Source: Chitinophagaceae bacterium (GTDB lineage Bacteria > Bacteroidota > Bacteroidia > Chitinophagales > Chitinophagaceae). Taken from it: 64,000 nucleotides of DNA. Position 1 is the stretch's first letter; every line of letters begins with the position of its first letter. Positions 55,822 through 64,000 of the stretch are shown in pieces. The position numbers were made by a program, and so were the translations under genes. Where the stretch lies: assembly GCA_016713965.1 (NCBI GenBank), contig JADJOC010000002.1:124001-188000 (forward strand), in the 5' to 3' direction. The notes under the pieces were generated by a model. It searched no databases and was not told the DNA's origin. It worked only from the letters and a program-made list of their open reading frames with translations.

Positions 55822-56723
55822 TTGATTATACAATATATACCATATGGCCAGATAGATAAAATAAAATTGGATGCCTGTATAGCTGTCGCTGATAATAGTT
55901 TAATTTATGCTTACTCATTTTACCTGGATGCTATGACAGACCAATGGGATGCAATAATCATCAATGATTACGAAGAGGTAATGCCATTGCCTTGGAAAAA
56001 AAAATGGGGAATTAAATATTATTATAATCCTCCTTTTACACCACAGTTAGGATTATTTAAAAAAGGTAACAGTGCTATCTCCGCTGATATCTTAGCATTA
56101 ATTCAAAGGCGGGTAAAGTATGGAGATATTTTTTTTAATTATAAAAATACCGTCGCTTTACAAACGCTCCAACAGACTAATTACATTATCCCGCTCAATC
56201 AACAATATATAAATATTGCGGCTGGCTATAAACTCTATTTAAAAAATATTTTAAAAAAATCAAAAAAAGAAAATTTTATATATTCTGAAAAAGAAAATTT
56301 TGATACAACTGTAGCTTTATACCAACAATATTATTTTGAAAGAACACCACATGTAACAAAAATTGATTACGAGCATTTTCTTAATTTATGCAAGTTGCTT
56401 TCTATAAAAAAAATGGCTTTTACCAGGGGTATCCTGGATAGCAACAATGAAATTTTATCCACTAGTATATTTTTACTGGATGAAAAAAGAATTTACTATA
56501 TAATGAATGCGAACACGCCAAAAGGCAAGGTAAAAGAAAGCAATTCTATTTTACTGGATAGTGTAATTAAAGAATTTTCAGGAAGAGAATTAGTTTTTGA
56601 TTTTGAGGGTCAGATATTAAAGGGGTAAAATTCTTTTATGAAAAATTCAATCCCATAAATGAGCCTTATTTTTATTATCATTTTAATAATTTGCCCAGGA
56701 TTTTACAACTGGTTAAGAAATAA
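55822..56723 (+). CDS. GNAT/FemAB-like acyltransferase, uncharacterised (frameshift at end)
   Basis: The first ~268 residues are in one frame. A missing base near 56608-56611 breaks the end; restoring it gives FEGSDIKGVKFFYEKFNPIN and stops at 56721-56723. The F-E-G-S-x-x-x-G-[VI]-x-x-F-[YF] motif is a hallmark of an abundant Bacteroidota GNAT-fold family related to FemAB. Other marks are WKKKWGIKYYYNPPFTPQLG and IYYIMNANTPKGK. It starts 2 bases after the M1 peptidase stop (TTG 55822), so the two form an operon. The acceptor is not known; cell-wall or capsule modification is plausible. Confidence 0.8.
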
Positions 56724-57393
56724 CAGGCGTATCTTCCAATAAATTATCTGCAATAATCAAATCTATTTTTTGAGTAATTTTAATATTCTGTTCATCGCCT
56801 TCTACCAGGTTTATTTTTAGACCAAAGGCTTCTACAACTGCTGCTTCATCAGTATATTTATCTTTATAATCTATAGAATAAGCAGGCAATAAAATTTTGC
56901 TGTGAAACGTTTGAGGGGTCTGTACCAGTTTAACATTTTTTCTTTCCAATGCTTCGTTGCCATTTTCAGTAATCATCCTCAGGCTGTCTTTGCTATCAAT
57001 TACCGGTACTGCAGATCCTGTTTCAATTGCAGCAGCATAGCAACGCTGTATTAATTGTTTTGTAATAAAAGGCCTTACCCCGTCATGAACAAATATCATG
57101 CTTTCTTCTGTGATCATTGCCAGTCCGTTTTGTACGGAATGAAACCTTGTGCGGCCACCTGCTGTAATTTGTATTCGGTTATAATCAAAAAATGCATCAA
57201 TAATTTCCTGCCCGGCTGCTATATGAGCTTCCGGCAAAACCAAAATTATTTTCAAATCATCGTAAGCTTTTAAAAAGCTGTTAATAGTATAAAATAAAAC
57301 AGGCTTTCCCTTCAATAATAAAAATTGTTTTGGCACCTCATTGTTCATCCTGGTTCCTGATCCCCCGGCTACGATTACAGCAATTTTTTTCAT
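56713..57393 (-). CDS. ispD: 2-C-methyl-D-erythritol 4-phosphate cytidylyltransferase
   Basis: 226 residues. KIAVIVAGGSGTRMNNEVPKQF (nucleotide-binding loop), GGRTRFHSVQNGL, VHDGVRPFI, LVQTPQTFHSK and TDEAAVVEAFG, VEGDEQNIKIT. It makes CDP-methylerythritol in the MEP pathway, two steps upstream in the same route as ispH at 35.6 kb. Convergent with the GNAT gene (11-base overlap with its corrected end). Confidence 0.97.
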   Translation of the reverse strand: MKKIAVIVAGGSGTRMNNEVPKQFLLLKGKPVLFYTINSFLKAYDDLKIILVLPEAHIAAGQEIIDAFFDYNRIQITAGGRTRFHSVQNGLAMITEESMIFVHDGVRPFITKQLIQRCYAAAIETGSAVPVIDSKDSLRMITENGNEALERKNVKLVQTPQTFHSKILLPAYSIDYKDKYTDEAAVVEAFGLKINLVEGDEQNIKITQKIDLIIADNLLEDTPVIS

Positions 57394-57453
57394 ATGTGAA
57401 AGGTTTGATTATTTAATTAACACTCTTATTAATTGATCAATAGAATTATAACT

Positions 57454-57527
57454 GTACAAGAGTGATTATTATTTCCTTTCCCCGGAAGGAAATAATAACA
57501 GAACAAGTTCGCAACGATGATGCCATA
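57454..57527 (+). repeat. palindromic intergenic element (family A, full-length copy)
   Basis: GTACAAGAGTGA, then the hairpin TTATTATTTCCTT / AAGGAAATAATAA (57466-57478 with 57486-57498), GAACAAGTTC, then CGCAACGATGATGCCATA. The 18.4 kb copy has the same order inverted. The short 27-base copies at 12.2 and 24.3 kb have only the two outer flanks. Confidence 0.7.
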
Positions 57528-57576
57528 AAAAACTACTGCCGGTAAAAAAAGTATTATTAAAGCAAAGCTTTTTCCG

Positions 57577-57622
57577 GGAACACGGATAGCGCAGATGAAA
57601 CTGGTTAAAAACGATTTATTAA
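57577..57622. repeat. GGGAACACGGAT-type repeat
   Basis: GGGAACACGGATAGCGCAGATG and following bases match the direct repeats at 18.08 and 18.27 kb. Confidence 0.45.
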
Positions 57623-57661
57623 TCAGCGTCAATCCGTAAAAACAGCATCATCCATGCTTTA

Positions 57662-58613
57662 TTAATCTTTATAGATGCCGATATAATCTTCGCCTTTGCT
57701 ATTTTTAAAACCACGGTACATTCCTGCACTATTAAAAACCATGGCTGTATTACCCTTGGCATCTACACCTATCATTCCGCCTTCGCCTTTAATAGCCACT
57801 AATTTTTTTAAGCGTTACTTCATCCATGGCTTGTTGCAAACTCATGCCTTTGTATTCCATCAGGCAGCTGACATCATATGCAGCCACTGCCTTGATAAAC
57901 GGCTCGCCATGGCCGGTACAGCTAATGGCGCAGGTTTTATTATTGGCATAAGTACCGCTCCCTATTACGGGGCTATCGCCAATACGGCCGTATTTTTTAT
58001 TAGTCATACCGCCCGTACTGGTTGCTGCGGCTATATTTCCTTGCATATCGCAGGCTACAGCGCCCACGGTACCAAATTTTTTATCTTTTAATAATTCTTC
58101 TACATCCTGGTGGGTATGGTCTAAAGAGTAATTATCACCATCCCTGATCGCTTTCCACTGATCGTACCTAAACTTAGAAAAAAAGTATTCATCCGGCTCC
58201 AGCTTTAACCCATGCTTAATGGCAAAATCGTTAGCACCTTTACCGCTTAAAAATACATGATCACTATTATTCATCACTTCTGCAGCCAGTTCAACAGGAT
58301 TTCTTACATTTCTTACACCGGCTATTGCGCCTGCAGACAAATCTTTACCATCCATAATTGCTGCATCCATTTCCTGCACACCTTTTTTGGTAAATACAGA
58401 TCCCCGGCCTGCGTTAAATAACACATTGTCTTCTAATATTACTACTGCGGCCTTTGCAGCATTGGCGGCTGATCCACCTTGTTCAAGTACTGCATACCCA
58501 GCATTTACAGCATCTTGTAAACCTTGTAAATAAGCTTTTTCCAGGTCATCAGTCATATCTTCCTTTAATATGGTACCGGCTCCGCCGTGAATCACTATTG
58601 AAAATGGTTGCAT
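57662..58613 (-). CDS. isoaspartyl peptidase/L-asparaginase (frameshift)
   Basis: Start at ATG 58613 (MQPFSIVIHGGAGTIL). The Ntn-hydrolase pattern is clear: NAGRGSVFTKKGVQEMDAAIMDG, the autocleavage Thr in KFGTVGAVACD, TSTGGMTNKKYGRIGDSP, and HGEPFIKA. The frame ends at 57789 with KKISGY. Deleting one T from the T7 run (plus strand 57803-57809) gives LKKLVAIKGEGGMIG and the C-terminal FNSAGMYRGF, ending at 57662. About 316 residues. It autocleaves before Thr and releases aspartate from beta-aspartyl peptides or asparagine. Confidence 0.93.
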
Positions 58614-58882
58614 GCTTTGATTAAATTTTATGAGCAAAAATATTTAATTTAACGGCACAAAATTTCAAAATAATAGCAATAAAGATTAGATTAACGCTAA
58701 TGATTAACCGATTATTCTTAATATGTACTAATGTGCAGGAAATTTGTAAGAGTTAACACAGAATCCCTTTTATAATTACGCACAGCCGCCTAAGGACAGA
58801 CTGTGCTGAGAAATAAAGAGAATAATTTATTAATTTTATTAAATAAGTAAAATTTTGTATATTTAAAGCTAATGGCGATGTT

Positions 58883-59458
58883 ATGAACAAACTACTCTTA
58901 TTGACACTTTTCAATTTAATTTCTGTTCTAGGCTTTAGTCAACAAACAACTAATTATGAAAAAATAGAAACAATTCCCAAAATATCAGCTTATGCTTTTT
59001 TGCCAGACATTCATATTATGGAAGATAGTTTAACTATCGATTCAAGTTCAGGAAGTATAAAAACCTTTGGAGCTGAGCATAATTCACAAATATTTGATAC
59101 AAATGAAAAATATTTAGAGTTTCTAAAAAGACTGATGATTTACTTCGGTTACGGTTATGAAATTCAGAAACAAATAAAAGATTTTGTAACAATAACATTT
59201 CTAATCAATCCTGAAGGATATCTTGATTATCGATATCCAAGATTGATAAAAGCGATAGAATATCAACCAATCAATTTAGAAATCATCAGAGTATTTAAGA
59301 AGTTACGTAAAATAGTTCCGCCAACTGACAAAACAAAAAAAAATGTATGGACTTTAGTCACCTGTAGAATTTATTTTGATATTTCGCCGATTCCGCCAAG
59401 AAAAAAAATTGAACCGACTTTACAAAAAATATCCAGCCAAGCTGGCCCGTGTGGCTAG
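58883..59458 (+). CDS. secreted protein with TonB-C-like domain
   Basis: 191 residues. Signal peptide (MNKLLLLTLFNLISVLGFS). The C-terminal ~100 residues (FVTITFLINPEGYLDYRYPRL, ..LEIIRVFKKLRKIVPPTDKTKKN, VTCRIYFDI) follow the TonB C-terminal pattern v.f.In..G.l...rv..s......E..Rvf..l..w.p....k.v...v.....f. There is no membrane anchor other than the signal. Many Bacteroidota encode such stand-alone domains; the function is unknown. It is monocistronic. Confidence 0.65.
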   Translation: MNKLLLLTLFNLISVLGFSQQTTNYEKIETIPKISAYAFLPDIHIMEDSLTIDSSSGSIKTFGAEHNSQIFDTNEKYLEFLKRLMIYFGYGYEIQKQIKDFVTITFLINPEGYLDYRYPRLIKAIEYQPINLEIIRVFKKLRKIVPPTDKTKKNVWTLVTCRIYFDISPIPPRKKIEPTLQKISSQAGPCG

Positions 59459-59477
59459 ATGATATTGTCCTTACCTA

Positions 59478-59496
59478 GGCTCGTGCCTCACGAATC
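59478..59496. repeat. hairpin related to 40333-40351
   Basis: Minus strand GATTCGTG-AGG-CACGAGCC followed by TAGG. Same loop and 3' flank as the 40.3 kb hairpin; one stem pair is swapped to the complementary bases. Confidence 0.6.
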
Positions 59497-59522
59497 ATAC
59501 GCTTAAATTTATCCCTTTTCAG

Positions 59523-60518
59523 CTAAAAAAGTAATCTTTTACATTCATTCAATAACTCATCCCTATCAATAGCTACGGTACCTACCTGCTCACAAACCAG
59601 GCCTCCGGCAATATTTGCAATCTCTGCTGTTAAGCGTACTTGCCTGGTAGCGGCATAAACTAATGAGGCTACAGCAATAACCGTATCACCTGCACCACTT
59701 ACATCTGCTATAGCACGTATGTGGGTAGCTATAATATCAGTTTCATTATTTTGCTGAAAAAAAATCCCTTTTTCTGACAGTGTAATTAGTGAAATATGGT
59801 GGGATAATTTTTTTTGAAGTGAAATGTGCAATTCTTTTAAAGCAGTTAGATTTGTAATATCAGTAATAATATTTAAAGCTTCTTTTACTTCTTTCAGGTT
59901 TGGTTTAAAAATATCTACGCCCTTATAAGCAAAAAAGTTTTTTCGCTTGGGGTCAACCGTAGTAATAATATTGTGCTGTTTGCATAAGTCAATTACAGCA
60001 TTAATAATATTATCTGTTAAAACACCTTTATTATAATCTTCGAAAATTACAACGGCAGGTTTTTCTGTGAGTATATATTTTTTAAAAGCATTAAGCAACA
60101 GGTTTTCTTCATCTTTTTGCAGGTCGGTGTCCAGCTCTTCATCCAGCCGCATCATTTGCTGGTTACGGCTGATGATCCGGGTTTTGTTGGTAGTTGGCCT
60201 GGTATTACTTTTTATGATGCATGACGTATCAATATCATTCTGCTGCAGCAATGTTATCAGCTGTTTACCGCTATCATCATCGCCAATAACACTCAATACA
60301 GTTACCACTGCACCTAATGATTTAAGGTTTAAAGCCACATTACCGGCACCGCCTATGCGCTTTTCTTTTTTGCTAACTGCAACCACGGGTACGGGTGCCT
60401 CCGGCGAAATCCTGTCCACATTGCCCCACCAATAAGTATCCAGCATCACATCCCCTATTACTGCAACTTTAATTTGTGCAAACTGTTTGAATAAATTATC
60501 AAAATCAACTGAAGGCAT
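59523..60518 (-). CDS. rfaE1: D-glycero-beta-D-manno-heptose-7-phosphate kinase
   Basis: Start at MPSVDFDNLFKQF (60518); 331 residues of a PfkB sugar kinase. VAVIGDVMLDTYWWGNVDRISPEAPVPVV is the HldE kinase signature; GGAGNVALNL and the final DVSGAGDTVIAV (anion hole, catalytic Asp) follow. It is the kinase half only; the nucleotidyltransferase domain of HldE is missing, as in species with split RfaE1/RfaE2. It makes heptose bisphosphate for LPS core. The amino acid permease stop is 7 bases upstream, suggesting cotranscription. Confidence 0.9.
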   Translation of the reverse strand: MPSVDFDNLFKQFAQIKVAVIGDVMLDTYWWGNVDRISPEAPVPVVAVSKKEKRIGGAGNVALNLKSLGAVVTVLSVIGDDDSGKQLITLLQQNDIDTSCIIKSNTRPTTNKTRIISRNQQMMRLDEELDTDLQKDEENLLLNAFKKYILTEKPAVVIFEDYNKGVLTDNIINAVIDLCKQHNIITTVDPKRKNFFAYKGVDIFKPNLKEVKEALNIITDITNLTALKELHISLQKKLSHHISLITLSEKGIFFQQNNETDIIATHIRAIADVSGAGDTVIAVASLVYAATRQVRLTAEIANIAGGLVCEQVGTVAIDRDELLNECKRLLF

Positions 60519-60525
60519 AAAATGT

Positions 60526-61971
60526 TTACACTTTTTTTCGATTATTAATAGCAATATAATAAACAGGTATTCCGGCCACAACAATACCCAAGCCTATACC
60601 TGCATACAGCGGCTTCATAATGATAAGGAAAACGCAGAATATCAGGGCCAATATAATATAAATAACAGGAAGTACCGGATACCCAAATGCTTTATAAGGC
60701 CGTTCCATACCAGGTCTTTTTTTTCTTAGCCTGAATATACCCATCAATGTAATGGCATAAAAAATAACTACTACAAAAGATATCATATCCAGCAGGTTAC
60801 CATATTTGCCACTTAAACACAATACACATGCCCAGATACATTGTGCCCACAGCGCAAATTCAGGTACTGCATTTTTATTTAAGCTGCCGGCTTTTTTAAA
60901 AAACAACCCGTCTTTCGCCATAGCGTTGTACACCCTGGCACCTGCTAAAATCAACCCATTATTGCACCCGAAAGTGGATATCATAATCATTATGGCAATG
61001 ATTTTAGTTCCGGCATCACCGAAAATTGCATTTGATGCAGTTACCGCCACCCGGTCATTTTCTGCAAAAGCAATTTCATTCAAAGGTAAAACGGCCACAT
61101 ACATTAAATTAGCTGCCACATAAATTACGGTAACAATCAGCATACCCAGAAATAAACTTAAACCAATATTTCTTTTTGGATTTTTAATTTCCCCGGCAAT
61201 AAAAGTTACATTATTCCAGGCATCGCTGCTAAAAATAGAACCCGCCATGGAAGCCGCTACAGCACCAAGCATTCCTATGCCGATAATATTCTCCCAGGAG
61301 GCTGTCCCTTTATTCCATCCTTTCATAGAAAAAGCATCACTCCAGTTGGCATTCCAGATATCAGCTTTCGCCGCCAGGATAAAACCGAATATAATCAACC
61401 CGAATAAGCTTAATAATTTTGTAGCCGTAAACGTGGTTTGAATAATCTTGCCGCTTTTTATGCCTCTTGTATTTATATAAGTAAGCAATATAATTAGCCC
61501 AATAGCTACCAGTTGCGCAGCCGATATTTGCAACCATCCCAGGGGCAGCACAATATTATTCTCACTTAAAGATGGTATCAAATAAGCGGCAAATTTACTA
61601 AAGGCTACACCTACAGCAGCAATGGTTGCGGTTTGAATTACTGCAAAAAAACTCCAGCCATATAAAAAACCTGCTAATGGATTAAAGGCTTCTTTTAAAT
61701 AAACATATTGCCCACCCGCTTTCGGAAACATGGCACTTAGCTCTCCATAGCTTAATGCGGCAGTAAGCGTCATAAAGCCGGTTATCAGCCACACCACTAT
61801 CAGCCAGCCGGCACTTCCTACATTACGGGTGATGTCGGCGCTTACAATAAAAATGCCCGAACCAATCATGGAGCCTGCTACAATCATAGTAGCATCAAAT
61901 AAGCCAAGGCTGGGCTTAAAGCCTTCATTTACCTCTTTAAGGTCGGATACAAACGGGATATTTTCAGGCAT
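60526..61971 (-). CDS. APC-family amino acid permease
   Basis: 481 residues, twelve hydrophobic segments. GSMIGSGIFIVSADI in helix 1 is the conserved substrate-binding unwound motif of the LAT/APC group. Then ALSYGELSAMFPKAGGQYVYLKEAF and GNNGL-like TFGCNNGLILAGARVYNAMA. It is an inner-membrane amino acid exchanger or importer; the substrate is not clear. A hydrophilic start (MPENIPFVSDLKEVNEGFKP) is normal. Same strand, 7 bases before the heptose kinase. Confidence 0.9.
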   Translation of the reverse strand: MPENIPFVSDLKEVNEGFKPSLGLFDATMIVAGSMIGSGIFIVSADITRNVGSAGWLIVVWLITGFMTLTAALSYGELSAMFPKAGGQYVYLKEAFNPLAGFLYGWSFFAVIQTATIAAVGVAFSKFAAYLIPSLSENNIVLPLGWLQISAAQLVAIGLIILLTYINTRGIKSGKIIQTTFTATKLLSLFGLIIFGFILAAKADIWNANWSDAFSMKGWNKGTASWENIIGIGMLGAVAASMAGSIFSSDAWNNVTFIAGEIKNPKRNIGLSLFLGMLIVTVIYVAANLMYVAVLPLNEIAFAENDRVAVTASNAIFGDAGTKIIAIMIMISTFGCNNGLILAGARVYNAMAKDGLFFKKAGSLNKNAVPEFALWAQCIWACVLCLSGKYGNLLDMISFVVVIFYAITLMGIFRLRKKRPGMERPYKAFGYPVLPVIYIILALIFCVFLIIMKPLYAGIGLGIVVAGIPVYYIAINNRKKV

Positions 61972-62027
61972 AAAAAAACTCGCTTTTAATAACGAGTTAT
62001 CAAGATATATAAATTGTAGTAAAAAAA

Positions 62028-62636
62028 CTATTTTTTTGCTGTCGGTTTCATTTTCTCATTCATCCCGTCAATTACATATTTTGTAATATTTAAGGTAGTG
62101 TCTTTATATAACATATAATCCAGGCCCGAGCCTGCAGTAAGAATGAATGTAAATTTTTTATCTTTATTATAATCCGCTAAAAATTCTTTTAATTTCTTTT
62201 GGATATCATCCATAAAAGTGAAACTCTTTTCATTCAGCTTTTGACTTTTGGATTGCTTGGCACCATCAATTTGCTGCTGCTGCTGGATTAAGGTATTTTG
62301 CATCTGCTCCATTTCTGCCGGTGATGATGCCCCTTTTTTTATAAAATTATCTCTTTGAGCCTGTAAGCGTTTATAACCGTTTTGCCATTCATTTTCAATT
62401 GCTGTTTGTTCAGCCTCCAGTTCCTTACGCCTGTCTTTTATATAAACAATATGCTTGTTAAGCGAATCCAGCTCTATATAAGCAATAGAAGCTTTTGCAG
62501 CAAACGTATCTTTAACATGCACAGTTTCATTATTTGCACTGGCCTTGATATTAGGTTTCGCAGAAAAATTATAATAATATAAATAACCTACAGCCGCTAA
62601 CAATAATACATTAATAACAAGTAAAACATTCTTCAT
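62028..62636 (-). CDS. OmpH/Skp-family periplasmic chaperone
   Basis: 202 residues. One N-terminal hydrophobic segment (MKNVLLVINVLLLAAVGYLYYY) works as signal or anchor. The rest has IAYIELDSLNKHIVYIKDRRKELEA and a long charged coiled coil with QTAIENEWQNGYKRLQAQRD..., then the conserved C-terminal AGSGLDYMLYKDTTLNITK... strand, as in OmpH. It holds unfolded outer-membrane proteins. It is monocistronic; bamA is not in the window. Confidence 0.87.
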   Translation of the reverse strand: MKNVLLVINVLLLAAVGYLYYYNFSAKPNIKASANNETVHVKDTFAAKASIAYIELDSLNKHIVYIKDRRKELEAEQTAIENEWQNGYKRLQAQRDNFIKKGASSPAEMEQMQNTLIQQQQQIDGAKQSKSQKLNEKSFTFMDDIQKKLKEFLADYNKDKKFTFILTAGSGLDYMLYKDTTLNITKYVIDGMNEKMKPTAKK

Positions 62637-63099
62637 TACAATAAATTTTTATTTGCGGCAAGATAAATATAAAGTATAAAGCAGCCATCTGTTTATAAAA
62701 AGTTTAGTAAAGGCTTAACAGCTGATAAAAAACCAGGGGTTGTGTGCTTTTTATTTTTTAATCAGCTGCAGTTGCGGCTGTACGCAGTACTCCTCTACGC
62801 CACAGGCGGATTGCGGGGTACTTGCTGCCATCCGCCAGCCCATCGCCGGTATATCTTTATTCATCGTTTTTAGTGCATGCAGTTAATATTTAAATAGACC
62901 TCTTGTATAATTAGCCTTATCCTCTCCTTTAGAGAGGAATTAAAGGTAAGGTTGAACAAAAAATATGAATTATGCAAGAGGTCTAATGAATGCCTGACCC
63001 GGGAATAACATACTAAACCTTTCAGTAACACGTTAGTTAAGTAACCGTTGCTAGTCTAAGAAATAAAAATTAACTTAGCTGAATTAACTACCTAATTGC
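62637..63099. other. intergenic region with inverted repeats
   Basis: About 460 bases with no ORF. It holds a GGCGGAT/ATCCGCC hairpin at 62805-62836 and the 89-bp inverted-repeat element at 62896-62984. Confidence 0.5.
62896..62984. repeat. 89-bp element with 17-bp inverted ends
   Basis: AGACCTCTTGTATAATT at the left and AATTATGCAAGAGGTCT at the right, 16 of 17 pairs complementary. Inside, an internal TCCTCTC/GAGAGGA stem is seen. Only one copy is in the window. Confidence 0.7.
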
Positions 63100-64000
63100 A
63101 TGCCACAATTATCTATTTGGGAAAAAGAAAGCTTCTTTGTTCCACAAGATGTAATCATTATTGGTAGCGGGTTTGTAGGTCTGTGGAGTGCTTTGCATAT
63201 TAAGTTATTAAATCCTAGTTACAAAATTACTATTCTCGAAAAAGGAATAATCCCTACAGGTGCCAGCACCCGCAATGCAGGCTTTAGTTGTTTTGGCAGC
63301 CCCTCAGAGTTATTACATGATGCCACTACAATGGGTGAAGATAAAATGTGGCAGCTGGTTGCCATGAGGTACAAAGGCCTGATGGAAATACAAAAATATT
63401 TTACTTCCGGAGAAATAGGGTATGACGCCAATGGCGGATTTGAATGTTTTTCCCGTCTATCACCGGATTGGGAAGAATGCCAACAAAAATTAGGCTGGCT
63501 GAATGCAGGCATGGAAAAGCTTACAGGCATACCCAATACATTTGCCGTAGCCGATGAAAAATTGCTGAAATGGGTTTTAACGGTGTGGATCATCTGATAG
63601 AAAATAAATTAGAAGGCGGCCTCCACTCAGGAAAACTTATACAGGCATTACTAAAAAAAGTGCAAGGGCTGGGTGTACAGGTATTAACAGGCATATCTGT
63701 AAATGGTTATACAAAAATTAAAAATAAAATACTTGTAGATACTTCTTACGCCCCTATCCAAACCCGGCAGCTTTTATTGTGTACCAATGCATTTACCAAA
63801 GAGCTGATACCCGGTATAGATATTGTGACCAACAGAGGCCAGGTCTTAATTACCAATCCCATTAAAAATTTAAAAATAAAAGGTACATTTCATTTTGATA
63901 AAGGTTACTACTATTTCAGGAACCTGGGGAGCCGCTTACTACTAGGTGGTGCCAGGAATTCCGCTTTTGAGCAAGAAAATACCCTTGAAATGGATATTAC
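63100..64000 (+). CDS. FAD-dependent oxidoreductase (DAO family), 3' truncated and frameshifted
   Basis: The FAD dinucleotide motif DVIIIGSGFVGLWSALHIK is at the start, then ITILEKGIIPTGASTRNAGF and SCFGSP, typical of DadA/glycine-oxidase-like DAO (PF01266) enzymes. The first frame ends at 63597. Adding one A at 63568-63570 reads LLKMGFNGVDHLIENKLEGG and stays open to the right window edge (QTRQLLLCTNAFTKELIPG; NRGQVLITNP; FDKGYYYFR). The C-terminus is outside the window. It oxidises an amino acid or similar amine with O2 or a quinone; the substrate is unknown. Confidence 0.88.

Overview
The window is a low-GC chromosomal segment from a member of the Bacteroidota, most likely the Chitinophagales/Chitinophagaceae. 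The evidence is a type IX secretion sorting tail on a secreted nuclease, TAnnTTTG promoter elements, a TPP-riboswitch-controlled TonB receptor, the long (about 400 residue) IspH, a ddl-PASTA pair, an RRM protein with a Gly-rich tail, and GNAT/FemAB-like and murein L,D-transpeptidase families typical of that phylum. Most of the content is core metabolism and translation: rpsF-rpsR-rplI, rpsT, rpsP-rimM, ffh, era, der, sucA, accA, dapA, ddl, ispH, ispD, cmk, clpC, rnz, dinB and two tRNAs.

Layout. 1-3.4 kb: the end of a MATE exporter, a methyltransferase and two pseudouridine synthases. 3.4-4.7 kb: an IS3-family element with 24-bp ends and a TAT target duplication. 4.7-12.2 kb: RRM protein, ribosomal operon, MFS transporter, secreted endonuclease, rpsT and a PqiA-like protein. 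12.3-20.2 kb: sucA, a DUF1016 nuclease overlapping ffh, rpsP, rimM and dinB. 20.2-25.2 kb: DUF4184 protein, Rrf2 regulator, der, era, tRNA-fMet and a GIN-domain protein. 25.2-31.2 kb: MITE-like repeat, TPP riboswitch with TonB receptor, rhodanese, PASTA protein, ddl, a lipoprotein and a ferredoxin. 31.2-41.3 kb: acyl-CoA reductase, HtrA protease, GH13 lipoprotein, ispH, cmk, an orphan thioester-reductase protein behind three 21-bp iterons, and an unrecognised three-repeat protein. 41.4-49.2 kb: second MITE-like copy, clpC, STAS protein, rnz, esterase, dapA, L,D-transpeptidase and tRNA-Asp. 49.4-64 kb: accA, sugar oxidoreductase and polyprenyl glycosylphosphotransferase, M1 peptidase, GNAT protein, ispD, asparaginase, heptose kinase, amino acid permease, OmpH-like chaperone and a truncated FAD oxidoreductase.

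A dominant technical feature is that about 19 genes are interrupted by single-base frameshifts, nearly all in homopolymer runs (25 events counted). They hit ffh, rpsR, cmk and rimM, and each is repaired to a full family-like protein by changing one base. I read these as uncorrected sequencing or assembly errors rather than pseudogenes, and give each such gene as one CDS with the shift position.

The less expected content is non-coding. There is a ~330-bp MITE-like element in two inverted copies with ATTAGGTA ends, a modular family of palindromic intergenic elements with about seven copies, other REP-like hairpins (one pair showing a compensatory change), and a 21-bp tandem iteron array. The most interesting genes are the iteron-preceded orphan reductase, the unrecognised three-repeat acidic protein, and the DUF1016 nuclease wedged between sucA and ffh.
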